Part shown: in pieces, positions 8,788 through 13,852 of the stretch
How the letters are laid out: each line of letters opens with the position of its first letter
Position numbering within the stretch: the first letter of the stretch is position 1
Source: Burkholderiales bacterium
GTDB taxonomy: Bacteria > Pseudomonadota > Gammaproteobacteria > Burkholderiales > Casimicrobiaceae
Assembly (NCBI GenBank): GCA_025354075.1
Contig: JANXNO010000621.1
Location: 1-20,188, forward strand
Direction of reading: 5' to 3'
DNA length: 20,188 nt
Position numbers and translations under genes: made by a program
The notes under the pieces: model-generated
The model's database searches: none
What the model saw: only the letters and a program-made list of their open reading frames with translations
Told to the model about the DNA's origin: nothing

Positions 8788-9426
8788 CTAGAAGCGGTAA
8801 ACAAGGCCCAGCGAGTACAGATTGGCATCCGTCTGACCGCCGGTGAACACGTTGCCGAGTTTTGTGTATTTTGACCACTCGCCACGAACGCTCAGCTTGT
8901 CATTGATTGCATAGCTGACTCCGGCACCGTATACCAGCTGAGTGCTGCTGCGCTTTTGGGTTTCGCCGCCGATCAGCACCTGGATTGAACCGGTACCGGT
9001 ATAAGACGTTTTGGTTTCGCCAGCCAGCGCACCCACGCGGGCGAACGCCGTGAACTTGTCGCCGACGGGTAGCAGGCCTAACGCAGACAGCTCGAATCCG
9101 CTGATCCGGGTACTGCCGGCGAGTGAGCCCGCCGGGGGTGACACGTCCGTGCGGAAATCGAATTTACCCAGATCAACATAGCCCGCTTCGACGGCAATGT
9201 ACTTGTGCAATTGATATCCGCCAAACACTCGATAACCGGTGTCGCGATTGCTGCTGACGGTATTCGGATTTGTAAAACCCAGATCCAGAAACTGATCAGA
9301 CTGTGCCGCGTTGTTGAAGGTGATGTCCGACTTGCCCACGCTGGCACCGGCATACCATTGAGCGTACGTGGGTGCGGCAGCCAGCGCGAACGTCACGGCA
9401 GCGGCAAGTGTAATTTTGTTTTTCAT
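8788..9426 (-). CDS. Small outer-membrane beta-barrel protein (OmpA-like/OmpW-size porin fold)
   Basis: The 212-residue product begins with a clear signal peptide (MKNKITLAAAVTFALAAAP, cleavage likely after TYA), then QWYAGASVGKSD, a typical first beta strand of small barrels. Alternating hydrophobic strands follow: GYRVFGGYQLHKYIAVEAGYVDLG, FELSALGLLPVGDKFTAFARVG, LVYGAGVSYAINDKLSVRGEW. It closes with LYSLGLVYRF, the C-terminal aromatic signature used for barrel insertion. This fits an eight-stranded OmpA-type membrane domain without the peptidoglycan-binding domain. The start at 9426 has a good ribosome-binding site, AAGGAA, about six bases upstream on the minus strand. It lies 63 bases downstream of the HupE-like gene. 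A specific role cannot be read; as a partner of the module it may be structural or a passive pore. Confidence 0.88.
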   Translation of the reverse strand: MKNKITLAAAVTFALAAAPTYAQWYAGASVGKSDITFNNAAQSDQFLDLGFTNPNTVSSNRDTGYRVFGGYQLHKYIAVEAGYVDLGKFDFRTDVSPPAGSLAGSTRISGFELSALGLLPVGDKFTAFARVGALAGETKTSYTGTGSIQVLIGGETQKRSSTQLVYGAGVSYAINDKLSVRGEWSKYTKLGNVFTGGQTDANLYSLGLVYRF

Positions 9427-9489
9427 TTCGATTCCTTAGCAAGGGTAAGTGGAGACGTCAAAAAAGACGATGGCGGTGGTAGAAAATTT

Positions 9490-10656
9490 TCAGAAGGGCA
9501 TGAGTTGCAGGTTCAAGCTGCGTTCCAGCAACCAGCCGAGCGAGACTGCTGCAATCGCAACAGAGCCGGTGCGAAGAGCGATGCGTGTGTAGCCCCAACT
9601 GCTGCGGGAAACATAGGCTAGCGGTACCAGTATTGCCACCAGAATCAATTGGCCAAGTTCGACACCAACATTGAAGCCAAAGAGCGACAGCGCCAGCGCG
9701 GATGCAGGCAACTTGAGATCAATCAACACGCTGGCAAAACCAAAACCGTGTAACAAACCGAACGTGAAGGCAACCAGCCAGCGCTTGCGCGGCAAAAACG
9801 GCCAGAGGTTGTCGAGCGCGGTGATCAATACGGACGCGGCAATCGCGGACTCGACAAATCGCGATGGCAGCTGCACCACATCAAGCACGGCAAGCGATAA
9901 CGTAATCGAGTGCGCAACCGTAAATGCCGTGACGATTTTGAACACGCTCCAAAAAGCAGTGTGCAGGTCGGCTACGGGTGCCCACTTGCTTCCCGTGCGA
10001 ACAAGTACCGCCGGCAACAGCAGTGCAACTAAAAACAGGATGTGGTCGAACCCAATGGCAATGTGCTTCGTACCGTCAGCCACATAGGTCACAAATTGTG
10101 AAAGGCTGCTTTGTGCGCTCAACGCGAGCGTCTGCGATGCGTTTTCAGCCGGAAACACGACACTGACCACAAACGGTTGAGCATCTCTTCCACCGCTACG
10201 TGATTCAAGTTTGAGCAGCCCACGGTGCTGGGCATCCACATCAAACAAAAGGCTGTAGGTAACCGACAACGCCGAGGCTGCGGTCGGGCATTTACCCGCA
10301 AGTTTCATTACGGCGTACGCACCGTCGGTGTGAGTATCAATCAAGTGATCGGTGACAGCGAGCGGGCAGATCTCGCCTTTAGGGCCGTCAGCTTTGACAA
10401 TCAAATGACTCAGCGCGTAGGCTGCAATATCGGCATGACGGGTGCGCACTTCGCCCCAGTCGATGGTGGCGTCTGCGTTGCGATCCAGATCCAGTGCGAC
10501 ATCCAGATCGCGCAATGCAACGTCCCATTGACCGGTGATATTTTCCGCATTTACCTGCAAACTGAGATAACTGTCGCTGGCCTTATGCGCATGAGCAATG
10601 GATGCGCCGAAGGCGCATACCGATATCAGCACTGCAAAAAGTAGCCGACGCATCAT
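9490..10656 (-). CDS. HupE/UreJ-family membrane protein with periplasmic EF-hand-like domain
   Basis: The 388-residue protein has a signal peptide (residues 1-23, ending SIAHA) and a periplasmic domain to about residue 180. Its C-terminal half has about six to seven hydrophobic segments and resembles HupE/UreJ proteins, inner-membrane permease-like proteins linked to nickel or other metals. The periplasmic part carries an EF-hand loop at residues 58-69, with D58, N60, D62, I65, D66 and E69 at positions 1, 3, 5, 8, 9 and 12. The membrane part keeps KHIAIGFDHILFLVALLL (H198, D204, H205), TAFTVAHSITL (H249), GLLHGFGFAS (H303) and GVELGQ (E333), polar residues expected to line a metal path. ATG 10656 overlaps the stop of the TPR gene by 4 bases (ATGA), and AAGG precedes it, so the two genes are translationally coupled. 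No hydrogenase or urease genes are in the window, so the substrate is open. Confidence 0.88.
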   Translation of the reverse strand: MMRRLLFAVLISVCAFGASIAHAHKASDSYLSLQVNAENITGQWDVALRDLDVALDLDRNADATIDWGEVRTRHADIAAYALSHLIVKADGPKGEICPLAVTDHLIDTHTDGAYAVMKLAGKCPTAASALSVTYSLLFDVDAQHRGLLKLESRSGGRDAQPFVVSVVFPAENASQTLALSAQSSLSQFVTYVADGTKHIAIGFDHILFLVALLLPAVLVRTGSKWAPVADLHTAFWSVFKIVTAFTVAHSITLSLAVLDVVQLPSRFVESAIAASVLITALDNLWPFLPRKRWLVAFTFGLLHGFGFASVLIDLKLPASALALSLFGFNVGVELGQLILVAILVPLAYVSRSSWGYTRIALRTGSVAIAAVSLGWLLERSLNLQLMPF

Positions 10657-11882
10657 CGTGCCTTCGCGAGCGCGGCAAGTTGAGTCAATTTTTCACCCTG
10701 TAATTTGCTGCGTTCGAGCCACGCCAGCACCTCAATGGCCGCCTTCGGCTGTCGTGCAGCCAGCGCAGCTTCAAGCGCAATGCGGGCATCGAGCGGTTCT
10801 TTCTGAACGCGCCAGTTGTCAGCTGCCAGCGCTAGTGCTTCTGCAGGCGCGTTTCTGAAGATGAGCGTGTAACGTGCTTCTTCGCGTAAATGAACCCGGT
10901 CGCCGCGAGCCCGCGAGGCTGCAAATCGTTGTCCCAGTTCGTCAGCCACCTTTGCTGCATCCGGTGCCCCGCCCAGACGCGCGGCGATTGCCCGGCGCAG
11001 CAACAGTATGTCGGCACGCGTCGTGGCCGGTATCAGCGCAAGCACCTCGGCGGGGCGACCGGCGTCAATCAGAAAGTCAGAATACGCCGCCACGGTGTAT
11101 GCGTCGTCGGGATCAAGCGCCAGGCTGGCTCGATACAGCCGATCCGCCACTTGCGGGCGCGCCAGGCGTTCGGCTAACTCTGCTTGTAACGTGATCGCCC
11201 AGGTGCGAACGGATATCGGCGCAGCGCGGTTCGCGCCACCCGAGGCGTCAGCGACGGCGGCGTCCAATGCGTCATACGCTGCCGCAGCCTTACCCATCGC
11301 GCCGTCTACGCCAGCCGCGCAGGTGACGCTTATCAGCTTGAGAGTTATCGGCACGAGCTTCGCGCAGCTGGCAAGCGCGGCTGCCGGATTACCCGAGACT
11401 TGCTGCACCGTGGCCAAAGTCAACCAGGCTTGAGCGTTCCCCGGCTCGCGCTTGACCGCTTGCTCAAGATCGCGCTGCGCACGGGTGAAGTCATGGTTAC
11501 TCTGGCGAATCGTGGCGCGCAGCAAAAGCACGGGTACCGGCGGTTCGTTTAGCGCCCACCATGCGCCTAACGCAGCTTGCGCCTGCCCCAGAAATCGCGG
11601 ATCGGATTCAGCGCGCGCTCGCGACACATACACCTGCGCAACACGCACCGCGAGATCAACATTCGTTGGGTCACGCGCCAGCAGGGCGCGCATCGCGCGG
11701 CTGGATTGGGTGCTGCGAACTGCCTCACCCGGACGGGTGGCCAGTTGCTCAAGTACCGTCAGATCGCTGCCTGGCACGTAGGGTGCCGCCTGCGACAGGC
11801 CGGTCGACAGAACAAATAGCGCTGTGGTGGCAGTGGCCACAACAGCGCTAGTTACTCTGACAAAAGACGCGTTACGTTTCAT
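10653..11882 (-). CDS. Secreted TPR-repeat protein of the DUF4331/HupE module
   Basis: The 409-residue product starts with a signal peptide (hydrophobic core VTSAVVATATTALFVLS, likely cleavage near SQA at residue 32), so it should act in the periplasm. The mature part is Ala- and Leu-rich and almost wholly helical, with TPR-like repeats at about 75-105, 118-150 (RATIRQSNHDFTRAQRDLEQAV), 150-180 (AQAWLTLATVQQVSGNPAAA) and 230-285 (LYRASLALDPDDAYTVAAYS). TPR domains bind other proteins or peptides; no enzyme motif is seen. It starts 101 bases downstream of the DUF4331 gene, past a strong hairpin, and overlaps the HupE-like gene by 4 bases. Its likely role is a scaffold or partner for the other envelope proteins. 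No clear ribosome-binding site precedes 11882. Confidence 0.85.
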   Translation of the reverse strand: MKRNASFVRVTSAVVATATTALFVLSTGLSQAAPYVPGSDLTVLEQLATRPGEAVRSTQSSRAMRALLARDPTNVDLAVRVAQVYVSRARAESDPRFLGQAQAALGAWWALNEPPVPVLLLRATIRQSNHDFTRAQRDLEQAVKREPGNAQAWLTLATVQQVSGNPAAALASCAKLVPITLKLISVTCAAGVDGAMGKAAAAYDALDAAVADASGGANRAAPISVRTWAITLQAELAERLARPQVADRLYRASLALDPDDAYTVAAYSDFLIDAGRPAEVLALIPATTRADILLLRRAIAARLGGAPDAAKVADELGQRFAASRARGDRVHLREEARYTLIFRNAPAEALALAADNWRVQKEPLDARIALEAALAARQPKAAIEVLAWLERSKLQGEKLTQLAALAKAR

Positions 11883-11929
11883 TGCAAATAGGTGATTGGT
11901 GAGTGATTAAAAATGACGAATGAACAGAA

Positions 11930-11964
11930 GCTGAGCCCCTCCCGCAGGCGGGACGGGGCTCAGC
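11930..11964 (-). terminator. Strong GC-rich hairpin after the DUF4331 gene
   Basis: Perfect outer arms GCTGAGCCCC (11930-11939) and GGGGCTCAGC (11955-11964) enclose an inner pair TCCCG/CGGGA, giving a ~15 bp stem with one bulged C and a four-base loop. It begins 19 bases after the stop of the DUF4331 gene. On the minus strand it is followed by an interrupted T-rich stretch (TTCTGTTCATT, then TTTTT about 17 bases on). This could be a weak intrinsic terminator or attenuator that lets part of transcription continue into the TPR gene, or a 3' stabiliser for the DUF4331 mRNA. The plus-strand direction has no T-run. Confidence 0.55.
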
Positions 11965-11983
11965 GCGTAACGCTCAGCAGCGG

Positions 11984-13531
11984 TTACTGGTTAGCTGGCT
12001 CTCCGTTTTTGCCGTTGGGTGAACCCGGGATCGGGTTTCTCAGATACGGAAATGCGTTGTCAAACTGGCTGTCCTCAACCAGCACGCCGTCGGTGTACGG
12101 CAGTCCTGCGCTGGCAGGTTTGCCAGCACCGGGTGGCAGCAGGTAGCCCATCACCACGCGCAGCGCGATGTCGACGACGTCATCGCCGGGACGACGACCG
12201 TTCGGGAAGCCCGCAGGATCACATCCAGAATTGGCCAGCGTCAATGCGCCGTTGACGAAGCAGGCAGCCGCACCGAGACTGTTCTGACTGCCTTTTGGCG
12301 TGGTGGGTAACGCCGTATTCAGGCGAATCATCTCGGAACCCACTACATTTTTCGGCTGATTCACACCCGGCACGCCGGTCAGGAAAGCCGCGACTAGATC
12401 ACCGCGCGGGAACACGCTCGGTGCTTTGACACCATCGGCACCGTAGAGAATTTCGAGCAGCGCGGGCAACGTCGGATTGGTCACGTATGTGGCAAACTGA
12501 CCGTCGTCTTTGGGCTCGCTAGCGTTGAACGCGTCCTTGTCTTTCAACCCGATGACCAGCTCATTGACGAGTGGCATACCGAGGCGCGAGACTTGCACGA
12601 GGTTGTTATCAAGAATGATGTTGCGCAACGGCGTGTCTTTGCCACCGACCAGGCGCGAGCGCGGCAAACTTGCCGAACTCCAGACGCCGATGACGGGATC
12701 ATCTGCCGTGGTCAAACAAGCGATTGGCACTTCCATGGCGATCGAGGTGATGTTCTTGACCTCAGTCGAATTAGTCGAGCCGGAGCGGCTGCCAATGACT
12801 TTGGCCGTCGGAATATTCACAAGGTCAAAGATTTCGCCGAGGTTGACGCCGAAGCCTTCTTTACGCTGGCCGACAAACACTTTGCCCGGCACACTGCAGC
12901 CCGGAATATTGACACTGTAGACGTGTTTGGCGGCGTAAGCCGGGTAGTCCGGAATGGTTTTGTTACCCACGTTATCAATCGGTTTCTGGAACTCGCTTGC
13001 CCCGCCGACCGCATTGGTGAGGGCGCCTGCGACGTTGGCTGGCTGACGACGTGAGCCTTTGATCATGTTGATCGTGAAGCTCTCGTTCTGGTTCAGCGTG
13101 GCCGGGTTGACGTCGGTAATGGCACCGGCGTAGCGCAGCGGAATCGACACCATCTGGCCACCAACGTTCAGGGCGATGTTTTTATTGGTTTGCTTGAACT
13201 TGAACTGATAAGTAATGTCTTCGCGTGCATCACCGTTATTGTCAATATGGATCTCGTAAATGCCATCTGGATCCATAGTGAAGTAGTTCGGTCCGCCGTA
13301 AGAATCCTGTAGCGGAATGAAGTTCGCGATCAGCGTGACGAACGCGGAACGACCGGGTTCATAGCTGCGGAACGCATACACGTCGGTGTTATCCACCTTG
13401 GGATATTGCGTGATCATCGGCGCTTCACGGTGGCTTGAAGCCAGCGCAGGCAGCGCCGCGATGGCGGTGGTTCCCAGCAGCGCAGCGGTAACCGCTTTTC
13501 TGCTCAGGGATTTCAGGTGCTCAAATTTCAT
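11984..13531 (-). CDS. Secreted DUF4331 family protein
   Basis: The 515-residue protein has a signal peptide (residues 1-31, ending AIAALPALA). The mature N-terminus shows the DUF4331 hallmark SSHREAPMITQYPKVDNTDVYAF. Further family blocks are VTLIANFIPLQ, YFTMDPDGIYEIHIDNNGD, EDITYQFKFK and, near the end, NGRRPGDDVVDIALRVVMGY. The family has no assigned biochemical function. An acidic loop at residues 97-105 (D97, N99, D101, D105) looks like the calcium loops of beta-propeller repeats. The mature protein has several Cys that could form periplasmic disulfides. The start at 13531 is well supported by GAGGAGT about five bases upstream on the minus strand. It is the first gene of the minus-strand module and faces the soeA operon across a ~310-base intergenic region. 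Family assignment is firm; role is unknown. Confidence 0.93.
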   Translation of the reverse strand: MKFEHLKSLSRKAVTAALLGTTAIAALPALASSHREAPMITQYPKVDNTDVYAFRSYEPGRSAFVTLIANFIPLQDSYGGPNYFTMDPDGIYEIHIDNNGDAREDITYQFKFKQTNKNIALNVGGQMVSIPLRYAGAITDVNPATLNQNESFTINMIKGSRRQPANVAGALTNAVGGASEFQKPIDNVGNKTIPDYPAYAAKHVYSVNIPGCSVPGKVFVGQRKEGFGVNLGEIFDLVNIPTAKVIGSRSGSTNSTEVKNITSIAMEVPIACLTTADDPVIGVWSSASLPRSRLVGGKDTPLRNIILDNNLVQVSRLGMPLVNELVIGLKDKDAFNASEPKDDGQFATYVTNPTLPALLEILYGADGVKAPSVFPRGDLVAAFLTGVPGVNQPKNVVGSEMIRLNTALPTTPKGSQNSLGAAACFVNGALTLANSGCDPAGFPNGRRPGDDVVDIALRVVMGYLLPPGAGKPASAGLPYTDGVLVEDSQFDNAFPYLRNPIPGSPNGKNGEPANQ

Positions 13532-13740
13532 AGATACTCCTCAGAATGGGGAAAGGTCACGGAACGGCGGTGGTTTCGTCGTTCTACATACGCGCCATTC
13601 ATTAATCTGGTTTTGTTGGCGCGCTGTTTGGGCGCAAGGCTCGATGTGTCGGTGCGCGGGTGGCTCGCGGTACTGCGGATTTTGCGCAAACAATCAGATG
13701 CTTTTCGCGATGCGTAGCGTTATGGCTTTACCGCGAAACA

Positions 13741-13755
13741 CCCATTTAAAATGGG
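13741..13755. promoter_or_regulatory. Palindrome 1, operator-like
   Basis: CCCATTT (13741-13747) and AAATGGG (13749-13755) form a perfect 7-base inverted repeat about one central A. Its core resembles palindrome 2 at 13803-13826 (CCCA, TTTAAA, TGGG elements), about 66 bases centre to centre. The two may be sites for one dimeric regulator of the soe operon or of the divergent DUF4331 gene. Confidence 0.4.
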
Positions 13756-13802
13756 CATATTGGCTATTTCTGCGTTTATCGACTTTTGCCATTTATCTAG
13801 TC

Positions 13803-13826
13803 AAAGCCCAATTTAAATGGGGCTTT
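13803..13826. promoter_or_regulatory. Palindrome 2, operator-like
   Basis: Arms AAAGCCC (13803-13809) and GGGCTTT (13820-13826) flank a nearly symmetric AATTTAAATG centre. Eleven of twelve base pairs match, the exception being 13810/13819. The inner part shares the CCCA-TTTAAA-TGGG pattern with palindrome 1. It ends just before a possible ribosome-binding site (TAAGGT, 13826-13831) for the ATG at 13841, so a bound protein here would block the start of the soe operon. Confidence 0.45.
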
Positions 13827-13835
13827 AAGGTAAAA

Positions 13836-13852
13836 GTTGTATGCCCTACAAC
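13836..13852 (+). repeat. Small inverted repeat over the ATG at 13841
   Basis: GTTGTA (13836-13841) and TACAAC (13847-13852) are perfectly complementary around a TGCCC loop. The repeat contains the first possible start codon of the molybdoenzyme gene, so in RNA it could hide that start, or it may be a further half of the operator region. It may also be chance, as the arms are only six bases. Confidence 0.35.

Larger units (their letters stand above)
13532..13840. promoter_or_regulatory. Divergent intergenic region between the DUF4331 gene and the soe operon
   Basis: This gap holds no convincing gene. Short open frames in it run antisense into the DUF4331 gene and look like chance. The left half (to ~13720) is GC-rich like the rest of the window. 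The right half (~13730-13840 and on into 13935) is clearly richer in A and T, as expected for a promoter region. It carries two related palindromes (13741-13755 and 13803-13826). Promoters for both flanking operons should lie here, but no -35/-10 pair with good spacing could be picked by eye. Confidence 0.6.

Noticed and set aside
9456..9469. CGTC-A6-GACG hairpin between the HupE-like and barrel genes
   Set aside because: The stem has only four pairs and the A/T run is in the loop, so it does not resemble an intrinsic terminator.
13561..13588. GGAAC followed by TCTAC, resembling an extracytoplasmic sigma-factor promoter
   Set aside because: The match to both boxes is weak, and it points to a gene about 250 bases downstream; no support beyond chance.
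13517..13717. Plus-strand 66-codon open frame in the divergent region
   Set aside because: It begins antisense to the DUF4331 signal-peptide region, has no convincing ribosome-binding site in context and no recognisable motif.
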